Shown: positions 10,872 through 24,700, counted from the stretch's first letter. The stretch is 64,000 nt of DNA from Alviniconcha marisindica (GCA_018857735.1 JABMCL010001849.1:67501-131500), one strand, 5' to 3'. A program made the numbers and translations. The notes: a model not told the origin generated them from the letters alone.

Positions 10872-11555
10872 AGCATAATCGCAGTGTCCTGAATCATCTT
10901 TAATGTACGGGCTGTTCTATGTTGTGCTTACTGCATTTTGCCAAGTGAATTTCCCCACAGGGAAAGTTAGTGTTGTACTGTATTGTACTATGTTTTGTTG
11001 TTGTTCTCTTCTTTTTTTCTATTTGCTTCTACAAAATATGTTTGCTGGCTTCCTGAGGTAGAAAGATGCAAAAGCACGACACACAGGCATGCTTCGCTTG
11101 TGACTGAAAAATACTTGGCCTTCACCCGGCCAGCACAGCTCAGGGCGGCCGGTGTCCAGCGGCCAGTTGAAGACCCGTGCAGACACAGGCTAGAAAACGT
11201 GTGTTGCACGTGAACAGTTCTGCACCTGCTCACTCCGCCCTTCCCATGCCATCCACGCGCATTCATGCACTGCAAAAACAAGAAGCACTGGTGGTGTCGA
11301 ATAAATTATTATTGACCCATCAATGGAGAACGCGCCTCCTCTTGACCGCTTCTCGCATCATCTGTTTTCACCATGGCAACGCATTCTTTCATCCGCTCGA
11401 CTGTTACACTGTACACACATGCACAGACAGTTAGCACTGCCGGTTTGTCGAGTTGTCGCTAATCTCTTCCCTGCACAAGATGTCGTTCTGCTCACGCTCT
11501 GTAGCTTCTAACAATGGTCTCTATGAGAGATTTAGCCACCCAGAAACGTTCACCG
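10871..11555. other. No gene seen
   Basis: Mixed sequence without a convincing exon on either strand. Confidence 0.55.
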
Positions 11556-11700
11556 GAGGAGGGGGGGGGGGGGAGGGGAGGGAGGGAGAGAGACGGAGAG
11601 AGGGAAAGAGAGGGGGGAGAGGGGGAGGGAGAGAGTGGGAGAGAGAGGTAGAGAGAGAGAGAGAGAGGGGGGGAAGGAGAGGGAGAGAAAGGGAGACAGG
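11556..11700. repeat. G-run and GA-rich low-complexity tract
   Basis: Poly-G followed by imperfect GGGAGA/GAGA repeats. Confidence 0.95.
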
Positions 11701-11886
11701 CCTAGTGTGAGAATGTGCAAGTCGGAAGCCAAGCAGATGCTACGACTTCCTGCAGGCACGTGGGAAGTCACTTTGCCGTGGACGGAATAACTGTTACGTT
11801 GTTCAAACAGCAGGGGAAAGGGTTAAACCGATTTCTAACTCGACATTCACTGTTTTTACACACACACGCACGTACGCACGCATGTA

Positions 11887-11917
<31 letters not shown>

Positions 11918-12069
11918 CACGCGCCATGGCGAATGCAGTCATTCGCCATCCCCAAAACCAGAACAGTAAAAGGTATCAATTCAACCACAAACCCAAACAT
12001 TAAACACCTCCACCTTCAATCGAAATCAACACCCCTCCCCTTCACTACACTCTTCCTGGAATTACTCTT

Positions 12070-12730
12070 TGCTCCCCCCCCCCCCCCACCCCCTTCACAC
12101 TCCTGCTCCAATTACTCCTTGCCTTTCCCCTTCATACCCCCCCTCCCCCCCTTCACACTCCTGCTCCAATTACTCCTTGCCTTTCCCTTCATACCCCCCT
12201 CCCCCCCTTCACACTCCTGCTCCAATTATTCCTTGCCTTTCCCCTTCATACCCCCCCCCCCCCTCCCCGAACACACACATACACTTTCGCAGCAAATCTC
12301 TTCTCCAGTTACTCCTCGCCCTTCCCGCCTCACAACCAGCCCCTCCTCTAATTCCTCTTGGCCTCCTCCCCCCCCCCCACCTCTATTTACTCCTGCCCCC
12401 CCCCCCCCCCACAGCCCCTCTATACTCTGGCCCTCCCCCCCCCCCCCCACCCACCCCTCTACTCCTGGCCCTCCCCCCCCCCCCCACAGCCCCTCCTCTA
12501 TTACTCCTGGCCCTCCCCCCCCCCCCCCCCAGCCCCACCTCTACTTCTCCTGGCCCTCCTCCCCCCCCCCCCCACAGCCCCCTCCTCCTCCTCCTGGCCC
12601 TCCCCCCCCCCCCCCCCACAGCCCACCCTCATTACTCCTGGGCCCTCCCCCCCCCCCCCACCAGTCCTTCCTTAATTACTCCCCCCCCCCCCCCCACAGC
12701 CCCTCCTCCAAACACTCCTCCCCCCTCTGC
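12070..12730. repeat. C-rich minisatellite
   Basis: Units alternate a poly-C run of 8-18 bases with short motifs such as TTACTCCTGGCCCT or CACAGCCCCTCCTCT; the first part (12070-12260) has a 50- to 60-bp unit with CACTCCTGCTCCAATTACTC. Strong i-motif/G-quadruplex potential. Proline-rich open frames here are a product of composition. Confidence 0.9.
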
Positions 12731-13402
12731 TGCAGCCGGCTCCCTCCACACAAAAAGCAAAAACACAGCACGCCTTTTCTGCCCGCCTCCCTCACTTGGA
12801 TTCACAGTGAGTTGCAATCACTTCACTCTCACGTCAACCTCGCCAAACCAAATGGTTTCAACACGTTTAAGATCAACTGGAAATATAAAGAAGCACAAAC
12901 ACACACGCACACAAACCGGCCACCCAAAATACTAGTATCAAACAAGTGGAACAAGTACCTAGAAGGACTCACATTTTTTTTTTTGTTGTTGTTGTTGTTG
13001 TTTGGGGGGTACCACTCATGTTAACATCTCAAACTCTTGTAACTTTCAAAACAGGTCAAAGAAATTAGCATGACAGTGTAACGAGTAATAAACGTTATTA
13101 TCAAACGGAGGTTCAATAAGCCAGTTTAAATATCACCCAAGAAAACGCCAAGACTGAAGTTTTTGTACTGCAGCAAATACGTCAGTTATCCCAGGGTACC
13201 ATGTGCACCATCAGGTTCACATACGATACCTTCATACAAACTTTAAACTGGACTGGATAAAACCTTTTCACTGTAATGAAACTTTCAAGTTGACCTATCC
13301 AATGCTGCTGTGACCTTGAATTACTCAAGGCCACTGAAACTGGCGTAAAGGTGTTAAGCTCAGTGGCCACAAGATGATAAAATCTCATTTAACTAGCCTG
13401 AG

Positions 13403-13429
13403 GGAGAGAGAGAGAGAGAGAGAGAGAGT

Positions 13430-13520
<91 letters not shown>

Positions 13521-13531
13521 TGAGAGAGAGT

Positions 13532-13585
<54 letters not shown>

Positions 13586-13606
13586 AGGAGAGTGAGGAGA
13601 GTGAGT

Positions 13607-13683
<77 letters not shown>

Positions 13684-13746
13684 GTGAGTGAGAGTGAGTG
13701 AGAGAGAGAGAGAGAGGAGAGAGTGAGAGAGAGGGAGGAGAGAGAG

Positions 13747-13821
<75 letters not shown>

Positions 13822-13882
13822 GAGAGAGAGAGAGAGAGAGGAGAGAGAGGAGTGAGAGAGAGTGGAGAGTGAGAGAGAGAGA

Positions 13883-13915
<33 letters not shown>

Positions 13916-13942
13916 TGAGTGAGAGTGAGAGAGAGTGGTGAG

Positions 13943-14016
<74 letters not shown>

Positions 14017-14063
14017 GTGAGTGAGAGAGAGAGAGAGAGAGAGAGTGTGAGAGAGAGAGGCAA
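13403..14063. repeat. GA tract, about 660 bp
   Basis: Almost pure GA dinucleotide with scattered GAGTGA and GAGGAG interruptions. Open frames on both strands are artefacts. Confidence 0.98.
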
Positions 14064-15300
14064 TGCTTATTCTTCTGCCAAGGCTGGAATGGCATCAGTG
14101 ACCATCCTAAAAGCCCACACCCAAATCACTAAAAGTATACTGCACCTGATCATGTCTATGCATGCTAGGTCTCATCTTGATCTGACAGAAACATACTGAG
14201 AAAATATAAGCGTTGCTGTTTTTTTACCTCTTTGGCACTCCTGTGAATTACAGCGGGCCAAAGCGACTGAAACTGCCGTGGTGTGACAGTGCAACGTTCA
14301 GCTGAAGCTGTATTCACAGGAAGCAGAAGAGCTCACTCAGACACTCTGACCCGGCCTGCAGAGTGGTACTGCTGCAGACGCAGAAATCAGGTCACCTCAG
14401 TTTAAAATTCTGTTTCAAGCATGGATGAGACCACAACATCACTTTCAAACATCACCAACTGCCAGGAATTTGGCTTTTTCACGTTCTGCCTTTTTTGTTC
14501 ATTTAACTGCATTTTTTCAAAACCTCTTCCAAAGTGATCGCCCTGATATAACTGCACTGGTTGACTGGGCGCAAAACACCAACTTACTTACTTACTCTTC
14601 CAAAATAAAGCACTCTGAGCCATAACAAATACTCAGATATTTGCTTGTGATTTAACAGATGGTGTTTCACTCCTATATCCACTGGATATCAGGAGTCAGT
14701 TAACAGGCACTCTGAGAAAAAGGCCAGCATTCAAGTTCTTCCCCAGTGAGAAGCTTTGCAGCAAGACAGACACTGATCATTACACAGACTTGAACAATTA
14801 TTAAAAGGAGTCAAAAACGCAAATATCACTGTGCGATCTTCAAATTCAGCTGTAAAGTGCAGTGTTCAAAAAGAGCAGAAAACAGATTTTCAGTACAAAA
14901 GAAAAAAGCAGCAGTCCTGCCATCATTATGAAAGGAGTGAACTATGGTAAACCAACAAGTCTCAACTACATGACAATGAACAACTATCCTAAAAGACACT
15001 ACTTGTCTGGCAACTGTACTACAGTCCTCTACATAAAACATCTCTACACTTCAATTAAAAACGCCCAAAAAAAATGAAAAAAACTCAGCAGAAATTTTGC
15101 ATACTGCAAATACTCACACAGTGTCATGCACGTTCACCTTGTTATACATGCATAACCTCACACTTGACTGGGTGTTGCCAAACAGTTCAAAGCAGAACAC
15201 AATCACCCCAGCCTTGAAAGAAAACCGGCACTAACATCTGCTCCAACAGACGGACACAGACGAATGCACAAAGTGGGAGAGAAGAGAGACAGACAGACAG
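14064..15300. other. No gene seen; one SINE tail
   Basis: AT-rich DNA with no supported exon. It holds only the SINE-C tail at 14548-14598. Confidence 0.55.
14548..14598 (+). mobile_element. SINE-C 3' tail
   Basis: ACTGCACTGGTTGACTGGGC, then GCAAAACACCAA and a TTAC-type tail repeat. The same block recurs at 22409-22467, 38408-38466 and 52139-52195 (all minus) and at 48383-48425 (plus). Confidence 0.65.
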
Positions 15301-15304
15301 ACAA

Positions 15305-15490
15305 TCACTTCATTCAATGCATGTTCATCACTTCATTCAATGCATGTTCATCTCTTCATTCAATGCATGTTCATCTCTTCATTCAATGCATGTTCATCAC
15401 TTCATTCAATGCATGTTCATCACTTCATTCAATGCATGTTCATCACTTCATTCAATGCATGTTCATCTCTTCATTCAATGCATGTTCACA
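15305..15490. repeat. 23-bp minisatellite
   Basis: Eight near-perfect copies of ACTTCATTCAATGCATGTTC plus ATC. Confidence 0.97.
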
Positions 15491-15879
15491 CTGGCAGGCA
15501 ACAGGGCACTTGCAGTACGTAGGACAGTACCTACAGGTGTGAAGAAATGGTTGCACATGCTATATGTGACCTCGGGATTTTAGCTGAGGAATGCAACCAA
15601 ACCAACCTTGACATACTTGGTTTGTGTGCCTCTACTAACACTGTTACTGTTAGGCTAATTTCCATGTTTTTAAATTATTATTTTATCTTAAATCTGTCAG
15701 AGGACCTTTTGTGCATTCATTTACCATTAAAATGATGTCAATTTTTTTTTTTTATTGGACAGTCTTTTCGGAAGGACAGTGATCATGGTAAGTGATGATT
15801 TTTCTGGACTGAATATTCACCTCCTGACAAAAATGTGAGTGGCCCATGCTCAGAGATACCGTGGAGTGCTGACAACAAA

Positions 15880-16735
15880 ATGTTCATCTGTTTGGAACAA
15901 CAGACAAAGAGAAGAGACAATGACTATTTAGTGATGCAAGTTCTTTTCTGTCAAAATGTTCATCTGTTTGGAACAACAGACAAAGAGACAATGACTATTT
16001 AGTGATGCAAGTTCTTCTGTGTCAAAATGTTCATCTGTTTGGAACAACAGACAAAGAGAGAATGACTATTTAGTGATGCAAGTTCTTCTGTGTTAAAATG
16101 TTCATCTGTTTGGAACAACGGACAAAGAGAGAATGACGATTTAGTGATGCAATTTCTTTTCTGTCAAAATGTTCATCTGTTTGGAACAACAGACAAAGAG
16201 ACAATGACTATTTAGTGATGCAAGTTCTTTTCTGTCAAAATGTTCATCTGTTTGGAACAACAGACAAAGAGACAATGACTATTTAGTGATGCAAGTTCTT
16301 TTCTGTCAAAATGTTCATCTGTTTTGAACAACAGACAAAGAGACAATGACTATTTAGTGATGCAAGTTCTTTTCTGTCAAAATGTTCACCTGTTTGGAAC
16401 AACAGACAAAGAGACAATGACTATTTAGTGATGCAAGTTCTTTTCTGTCAAAATGTTCACCTGTTTGGAACAACAAAGAGACAATGACTATTTAGTGATG
16501 TAAGTTCTTTTCTGTCAAAATGTTCATCTATTTGGAACAACAGACAAAGACACAATGACTCTTTAGTGATGCAAGTTCTTTTCTGTCAAAATGTTCACCT
16601 GTTTGGAACAACAAAGAGACAATGACTATTTAGTGATGCAAGTTCTTTTCTGTCAAAATGTTCATCTATTTGGAACAACAGACAAAGAGACAAAGACTAT
16701 TTAGTGATGCAAGTTCTTCTATGTCAGAATGTTCC
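15880..16735. repeat. About 71-bp minisatellite
   Basis: About 12 units containing AAAATGTTCATCTGTTTGGA, ACAACAGACAAAGAGACAAT and GACTATTTAGTGATGCAAGT; some units lack the ACAGAC block. Confidence 0.95.
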
Positions 16736-17055
16736 CTCCATTTTCTACGTCTGATCCTTAAAGACCAAAGCTTGGGTAAGCACCATTAACTTGTGGGGAG
16801 CTTCAAAACTTTTGCAAACGCAGCAATGCAATGCCACTCATATCAAGTCAACCTTGTAAGACTGCCGAGTGTAGAACAGCATTACAACCGTGCAGAGCAT
16901 GGCACTAAGAAACAGGTATTACTTAGCCAGGCCCATGTGCACGAAGAGCAAAGAGCTGCAAATACTCACTTTATATTCTAAACAGTGACAACAATTAAAC
17001 AATTGGCATGTGTGGAGCATAGCTGGGACTATTCAGCCAGCCCAAACATGTTTAA

Positions 17056-17218
17056 AGTTACAGATGCATTTCTCTACCTTGGGACGAAAAAGTTACAGAT
17101 GCATTTCTCTACCTTGGGACGAGAAAGTTACAGATGCATTTCTCTACCTTGGGACGAGAAAGTTACAGATGGATTTCTCTACCTTGGGACAAGAAAGTTA
17201 CAGATGCATTTCTCCGCC
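17056..17218. repeat. 35-bp minisatellite
   Basis: Five units of AGTTACAGATGCATTTCTCT followed by ACCTTGGGACGAGAA. Confidence 0.95.
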
Positions 17219-18999
17219 TGGGTCACGACCTGGACTTATGGACTCTTTAGCTAATTGGGATTAAAGGCTAACTGCCTTTAATGGGATTAAAGGCTAACTG
17301 CCTTTAACCTTACTTCATCTTCATAAATACGGGCCCAGATGGAGTGAAAGACATCAAGAACACATCCACAAGATGGTCACTTTAAAAATAATAAAAAGCA
17401 TCACCCAGGTACACACATGCATATCACAACCTTGATACAAACGACTAATTAAAATTAACAACTGAACTGTGACAATGCAGCTGCTCAAGACATTAAGCCT
17501 ACATACATACATCACAGTCAGTGTAAAGTGGCAAAAACAGTGTTCTCTGTGCCGTCTAGATTTCAGCTCAAAGAGCTGTACAGTGCCTCAGGAAAGGTTA
17601 AAGAACCCCTGAAAAAATACCACTCCTGGAATCAAGGAAAAGTAGTGAGAAGAAAAAGAAGAGCTTTAGTTGGGGGCAGAAAATGTGCTGGAACCCCACT
17701 TTCATGACCACCGTAAAGATCAACTGCGTGGTGAGAGCGTCACTGACAAGGGCATAGGACAAGAGAAGTGAGGTCAACGAGACAGCCTGTCTCTTGTTAA
17801 AGGTGTGGTCTTTTGTGTCAGGGGTTCCACCGTGATATAAAGGGGCTACGAGGCAAACTTTAAACGTTTCACCAGTTCTAGAGAAAGCAGCTCTAGGTGC
17901 ATAGAAACATATCAACAATAAATATACACAGCATTCTTTACTTGTACAGTCAGTAGGATTTCTTTCAAATTTTAATGTGAGACAGAGTGAAAGAGAGGGT
18001 GGGGGGTGGGGGGGGGGGGGGGAGAGAGAGAGAAAGAGCAAAAAACAGCAACTGAAAATTAAAAAAGAAACTGTATAAAAACCATTTGCATGTTTTGACT
18101 AGAAACTCCAGTTTTCCTGGAACAGTGGTGTTTTTGAAGCAGTCTGCCCCATCAGCGTATCGCCTTGATTGCAGGCAGGTGACCGAGTAGGAGGGTTCCA
18201 GCAGTAGCGTCACTTCATCAGCAGCTCTACACATCACACACGAGTACAGGGCAACCCCTCTGTAAAGACTACCATAAAAATCAAATTCTTTCTTTCCTGG
18301 TGCTTTACGTCCACAGAAACCATAAGGCTTATTACGGACAGGGGAGGGGTGGGCAGGGGGGTCAGGTACTGAGAGCAGCTCATCCAAGCACTCCAACCTG
18401 CAAAGACGGAAGAGACCATAATTCCACCACCACCGCTGGAACAACAACGTCAAGGAGGTGGGGACCCCGCCAGTGTCAAGCAATTTATGTACTTCGCTAA
18501 TTGCTCTTTCAACAGCTGTGTGGAACAAGGTCACAAAGACTGTGTCCAGAAAGCACCTGTTGAGGAGGAACTCCGCAGTAAGACAAACCACCCTGCTGTG
18601 AGAGCTAGCCCAGCTCCACCTCCCTGCTCTTCATCTCGCTGGGCTCCATTCAAAAAATCAAGACCCCCAAGTAAAATCAGAACCCCTTTCCCAGTACCCC
18701 CCCTAAAAATCAAGAAAAAAAGTCTAGAAAAAGAGGCCAAACAATTTAAGAGGAGGGTTGTGGGAGGCCCAAAGCTGCATGATGAGGGAGGCGGAGCTGT
18801 GAGTTGGACAGTCGCTCGCTTCAGATGTTTGAACAGTTGGTTTAGTGGACACTGCCTTTGCAACTTTGTTCGCCACAACTGTTGAAAAAGAGCAAGTTGC
18901 AAGGTACTTAAGTCGCTTCACACTGGCTGACTCCCCACCACCTTGATCATCTCTTGTTCTGGTGGTGGTGGTCTGGCCTGCTTTTGTGGGTCGGAGCAC
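17219..18999. other. No supported gene; dispersed repeat at 18306-18345
   Basis: Contains a short direct duplication (AAAGGCTAACTGCCTTTAA, 17262-17307), a G/GA run near 18000-18035, and the third copy of the short dispersed repeat at 18306-18345. A minus-strand open frame near 18100-18260 looks partly coding but lacks a matching donor and is not called. Confidence 0.5.
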
Positions 19000-19145
19000 T
19001 TGGGACAAGCATTGCATAGGTACCCAACCCCAACCTTGGGACAAACATTGCATAGGTACCTGACCCCAACCTTGGGACAAGCATTGCAGAGGTACCCGAC
19101 CCCAACCTTGGGACAAGCATCGCAGAGGTACCCAACCCCAACCTC
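19000..19145. repeat. 36-bp minisatellite
   Basis: Four units with TTGGGACAAGCATTGCATAG and GTACCCAACCCCAACC. Confidence 0.95.
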
Positions 19146-19256
19146 TCCCCCATCCCTAATAAACTGGATGTGGCTTCTGTGGACATTAAGCCTTACAGTT
19201 CTTGCATTCTTTTAAGAGGGGGGGGAGGGGGGCATGCAGTGGTGGGGTGGGGTGGG

Positions 19257-19462
19257 GGTAGGAAGTGATTTTAAAATAGAAGCGGTGCTTGGTGCAGGGC
19301 TCATTCTTAAAGGTGGGGTGATCAACCTTTCATCGGGTGTTTCACCCTAACAGTGGACAAAAGGGGTAGGAAGTGATTTTAAACTAGAAGTGGTCTTTGG
19401 TGAGTGGCTGATTCTTAAAGGAGGGGTGATCAATCTTTCATCAGGTGTTTCACCCTAACAGT
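19257..19462. repeat. Two-copy tandem duplication, about 107 bp
   Basis: Both copies begin GTAGGAAGTGATTTTAAA and contain ATCAGGTGTTTCACCCTAAC or its variant. Confidence 0.85.
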
Positions 19463-20031
19463 GAATAAATCCAAACCCAAATTTAAAACAGCAGTGATAC
19501 AGCTAGGCTTTTTTACCAACACAAAAATGTGTGGGACATCTTTCTTGTTAGTTTTGTTGTTGTTCCATTTCCATTACTTTTTTCCCTCTCCATCTGCACT
19601 TGTTCTTCTACAGGCAAAACACACAAAAGTATGCGATCACAGAGTTCAATGACAACAAAATCGTAACAGTGGTAAAAAATATAGAATAAAAATTGAATGA
19701 AGAATAAACAAAGATCAAGATTCTCCTCTTTGGCCCCATTCTGAACAAAAAGAATAACAACATCAAAATGATATGTATCACCTCAGTATAGAACTGACAA
19801 AAAACACCAACACCGAAGTCATTTTTTAAAAATACTAAAGCATGCGTGTAGAACGCAGATCACAGAGAGCGAGAGGAAAGTTTGCAGAAAGCGTCAACTG
19901 AGCCATGCCAAGAGAATCCCAGGCATCTTCTTCAGTCTCTCCACCTTTTTTCCCGTCAGTTTTCAACTGTGCTTTTCACTGGCAGTTGTGCTTTTTTCAG
20001 GAAATATGGTGAGGTGCTTTAAGCCATTGAT

Positions 20032-20169
20032 TTAGCTTTCGTCATGCTCCATCAGCATCTTAGCCTCAAGAAGCAGCTTCTCCATGACTTCGCTGATCAA
20101 CTCAAATTTGATTTGGTGAGTAAAGCTCAAAATAACATATCTTCCTTGCAAGAAACTAACACAAATTGC
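20032..20169 (-). CDS. Orphan terminal exon, gene not identified
   Basis: On the minus strand a good acceptor (CACTCTTTAG) precedes 20169. The frame then stays open for 45 codons to TAA at 20032 and reads like real protein: VSFLQGRYVILSF, then HQIKFELISEVMEKLLLEAK and MLMEHDES. The end is a short beta-type segment followed by an amphipathic acidic helix. It starts 618 bp past the MINDY4 stop on the same strand. Splicing from the last two internal MINDY4 exons gives premature stops, so it is not a simple alternative MINDY4 end. The upstream exons were not found and would have to lie inside MINDY4. A COMM-domain-like C-terminus was considered but cannot be supported by eye. Confidence 0.4.
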   Translation of the reverse strand, partial: AICVSFLQGRYVILSFTHQIKFELISEVMEKLLLEAKMLMEHDES

Positions 20170-20369
20170 CTAAAGAGTGTTTAAAAAAAAAGAAAAAAAA
20201 AGCACTTGCATATATTTCAATTCACACACAATCATAATGACTCACATGTAGCCATTCTTATTGTACAGTATTTCTGTTGTGTTGTACTGCCTTGTGTTGT
20301 GTTGTCATGTGCTGTGCTGTGCTGTGCTGTTGTCCACTGTGATCTGTGTCCAAAGAAACTGTGAGATTT

Positions 20370-20762
20370 GACACAGCACCCGGTTACCATGTCCACGAGA
20401 TAACAAAAAGGCCTGTTCAACATGACACAGCACCCAGTTACCATGTCTTCCAGATAACAAAAAGGCCTGTTCAACATGACACAGCACCCAGTTACCATGT
20501 CTTCCAGATAACCAAAAGGCCTGTTCAACATGACACAGCACCCGGTTACCATGTCCTTGAGATAACAAAAAGGCCTGTTCAACATGACACAGCACCCGGT
20601 TACCACGTCCACGAGATAACCAAAAGGCCTGTCCAACTTCAGCATGACACAGCACCCGGTTACCACATCCACGAGATAACCAAAAGGCCTGTTCAGCATG
20701 ACACAGCGCCCGGTTACCACATCCATGAGATAACCAAAAGGCCTGTTCAACTTCCACACGAC
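20370..20762. repeat. 54-bp minisatellite just after the MINDY4 stop
   Basis: Seven units with GGTTACCATGTCCACGAGAT, AACAAAAAGGCCTGTTCAAC and ATGACACAGCACCC. It lies 25 bp past the MINDY4 stop codon, so it is probably transcribed as 3' UTR. The period of 54 creates an 18-residue repeating open frame on both strands. Confidence 0.95.
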
Positions 20763-20786
20763 TAAGTGCAGGCAACAGGCGTGATC

Positions 20787-21617
20787 CTACAAGATGGGTT
20801 CATAGCCATTCCAGTCAATTTCTGCTCCTGGCCATCTGCACAGCAAACACAACACTGATGAATCCAAGTCAGAAATGGACACAAGCATCCCTGCAGTTCA
20901 TGAAACGGATGCGGTTCATACACCACAAACCACACAACCTCTGTCAAAATGCACTGGCAAATTTACCAGCAAAGGTAGATTTCAAGCAGATGAAAACATG
21001 AGATGAGAGAATTGTTTTGTTTTGGGTTAGTTGGTGGGGTTTTTTCATTCACTATGTACTAATGCTACAAGATGCATTCATTTAAAATCAAGTTACAAGG
21101 ATGAAATGTATAGGTCTCAGTGACTTTTTTTAATCTTTTATCATTGCTAGTATACCCCTTTTCTGATTGATGAGATGGCAAAAAGATAGAAATGATGATA
21201 TAAAATGTCACTTCAATTACACATACCTTCACTCATTCTTGAGCCCCAATCCATTAAATTTCTCCTTCCCTTCAATCATATACCCCCCCCCCCCCCATTT
21301 TCTCTCTCTCTCTCATACATAGACACACACACACACATTGCATGGACGCATACATTGCACCTGCATGCACACACTCATACACACACGCACACACACACAC
21401 ACAGAATACACACACACACACAGACGCACACACACACACACACACATAGAATACACACACACACAACACACACACACACAACACACGCACACACACACAC
21501 CGCACACACACATAGAATACCACACACACACACACACACACACACATGCACACACACACACATAGAATGCACACACACACACACATACACACACATGCAC
21601 ACGCACACACACATAGA

Positions 21618-21676
<59 letters not shown>

Positions 21677-21691
21677 CACACACATAGAATG

Positions 21692-21727
<36 letters not shown>

Positions 21728-24700
21728 ATGCACACACACACACACACAGTAACAGCCCACAAAACACACTCACTTGGTTCGTATACAATGTTCCAGAGGA
21801 GGGACTAGTTCTTCATCAGAAGGGGGATGATATGACTTGTTTGTTGTGTCTGAAAATAAATCAATAAATAAATCGTAAATCAGTCAATTCATCAACCAGT
21901 CATTCACTCAACAGACCATGCTCAGCATCACCCTTGGGACATCATCCAGTACAGCCTGAGCATATCGGAGGATAGGGCCGGACAAAGTGATGGAGCCACA
22001 GGCACTGAAACCTCCCCACAGCCTCAGGATGGAACTCACAGCATCACCATCTCCCCTACTGCATCCTATCGTCTCCCCTACTGCATCCTACTGTCTCCCC
22101 TACTGAGTCCCACCATCTCCCCTACTAAGTCCCACCATCTCCCCTAGTGAGTCCCACCATCTCCCCTACTGAGTCCCACCATCTCCCCTACTGAGTCCCA
22201 CCATCTACCCTACTGAGTCCCATCTTCCAAACTTCTTCATCTTCCTGTGCCCTTCACTCAGACAGAGACACCAGTGGATCCAATGTATGCCATATATAGC
22301 ATTTACTCATGCATGTCATCCATCTTGCACTCCTGTGACCTTGCATATGGTCATGGTCACTGAACCTGGTATAGGCATGTAAAGCCTGACAGAGATTATA
22401 CGGTAACGAGTAAGTAACCTGGTGTTCTATGCCCAGTCACCCAGTACAGTTATATCAAGGTGAAGATTATACGGTACCTATAATAAAACAAAAAACAAAC
22501 AAAAAATTGACATTTCTGCAACAGACAGGCAGTCTGTAGTCAGTGACCACTTGTCATGGAGTCACTCTTTCATGTCAGTCAAGAAACAGTATTGATTCAA
22601 TGTGGGTGTCCAACACTGGACTGAAATTGATCAAATGACAGATGACTCAACTGACACTTGATTGCCATGACACTTGATCAAATGTCACTTGAAAAATATG
22701 ACACTTGATATACACTGCATCAATATCCATCGCATCAATTAAGTGTCATTCTATGAAGTGTCATTTCGACTGAACGTCACTCAATAAAGTGTCTTTTGAT
22801 CAACTGTCGTCTGATCAAGCATCATGCTTCAGGAATGTTGTTAGCTGTTCCTTTCAAAAACACTCACGCACACCATCACACCGCAGACTACAAACACCTT
22901 CTAACCAATGCAGCCACCAAGCAAAGAAAACAGAATGTATCAGTATCCATGGAAACCGCTGCATGATGCTGCAGCTGGGTACATGTGAGCAGACAGCAAA
23001 ATGATTACACTCTGTCGCGAGGCACTCAGCTGAAAGTGGTGATGGACCCAGCGATGTGGGTTTCAATCAGCTTCAGCCTACTGCTTCCTTGAAGGGATGT
23101 GGTTCAGTCCTGACCTGACTCAGGCTCCGTGCTGCACTTTGTCCGCTTGCCTGGCAGGTATGCCGGACTGAATGCCTACAGGTCCCTCGGATGAGGACCA
23201 AAAGCATGTCTGACCCTTACGGTTCTGGCCAGATGCATAAAAGACCTCTAAGCAGTTGGAAATCAAAGAAGAGTTGGGGAAGTTGGTTTTCCCCAGCTGT
23301 TTTGACAAAATTAGTAAATAGTCCCTACTGCATCCCAACAGATCAACGCTAAAACACCACTCTTCACGCGTAGTCCTAGGCAGTGTGGCTCTTACGGCTG
23401 CTGTAGCCTTACTCTGTCAACATGACCCAAAGTTGCTGTGAAAAATTAACCGCATGTTAAAAAAATGAAATTAAAAAATAATAAAAACTGTCTTGCTCCC
23501 ACACACAATCAAAGCCCCATGCCCCTGATCAATCACACAGCTATCCATTTTGTAAACAAGAACACAGTTATTATTCACACCGAGTGACTGCATTCTCATA
23601 ACAAAACACACTCACCTTCATCTTTATGTTCATACACTGAAAAATCACCAAAAGGAACTCCTGAATTCTCTTACCTCCTGTCATTACTATCAAGCACAGA
23701 GGACAGTTTCCATGTGCCTGAAGGGATTCTCAGAAAAGGGAAAATGATGACGGAAGACTGGACGACAGACACAAGGAGCTGAAGGGCGCGCTGCTGGTTT
23801 GGATACAAGATCCTGCTGCGTGGTGGGTGTGGGGACTGAGCACAAGGATGACAGTGGCTATTCCAGGCTGAGCATGACAGGGATTGGAAAGGGGATTTTA
23901 TTCTTCAAGCTCAGCATCACCAACTGTACGTGTTATCTGACCACTGGCTGGCAGGATAAGTAAGAAGTGAACGCTGTTCTGTGTTCATTCACATCAGTGC
24001 TCATGCTGAGCAGACTGAAAACTGCGGCAACGTCTTCCTTCTGAGTTAACACAAGGAAAGGCAGAGACAGGAACTTGTAGATGGTGAGTTAACACAAGGA
24101 AAGGCAGAGACAGGAACTTGTAGATGGTGAGTTAAGACAAGGAAAGGCAGAGACAGGAACTTGTACATGGTGAGTTAAGACAAGGAAAGGCAGAGACAGG
24201 AACTTGTACATGGTGAGTTAAGACAAGGAAAGGCAGAGACAGGAACTTGTACATGGTGAGTTAAGACAAGGAAAGGCAGAGACAGGAACTTGTACATGGT
24301 GAGTTAACACATGGATAGGCAGAGACAGGAACTTGTACATGGTGAGTTAACACATGGATAGGCAGAGACAGGAACTTGTACATGGTGAGTTAACACAAGG
24401 AAAGGCAGAGACAGGAACTTGTAGATGGTGAGTTAACACAAGGAAAGGCAGAGACAGGAACTTGTAGATGGTGAGTTAAGACAAGGAAAGGCAGAGACAG
24501 GAACTTGTAGATGGTGAGTTAACACAAGGATAGGCAGAGACAGGAACTTGTAGATGGTGAGTTAACACAAGGAAAGGCAGAGACAGGAACTTGTAGATGG
24601 TGAGTTAACACAAGGAAAGGCAGAGACAGGAACCTGTACATGGTGAGTTAACACAAGGAAAGGCAGAGACAGGAACCTGTACATGGTGAGTTAACACAAG

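Noticed and set aside
11882..13024. 380-codon proline-rich frame
   Set aside because: Produced by poly-C runs; no start context or conserved content.
13385..14095. Long open frames in the GA tract, and similar frames in CA tracts at 8.7, 21.3, 29.7 and 58.1 kb
   Set aside because: Pure dinucleotide repeats are open in several frames; the SLSL, THTH or CVCV peptides have no coding signal.
17965..18265. Minus-strand frame with GVALYSCVMCRAADEVTLLL as an exon
   Set aside because: A fair acceptor at about 18260 but no donor, stop or family match; the frame runs into low-complexity pyrimidine sequence and lies beside a dispersed repeat.
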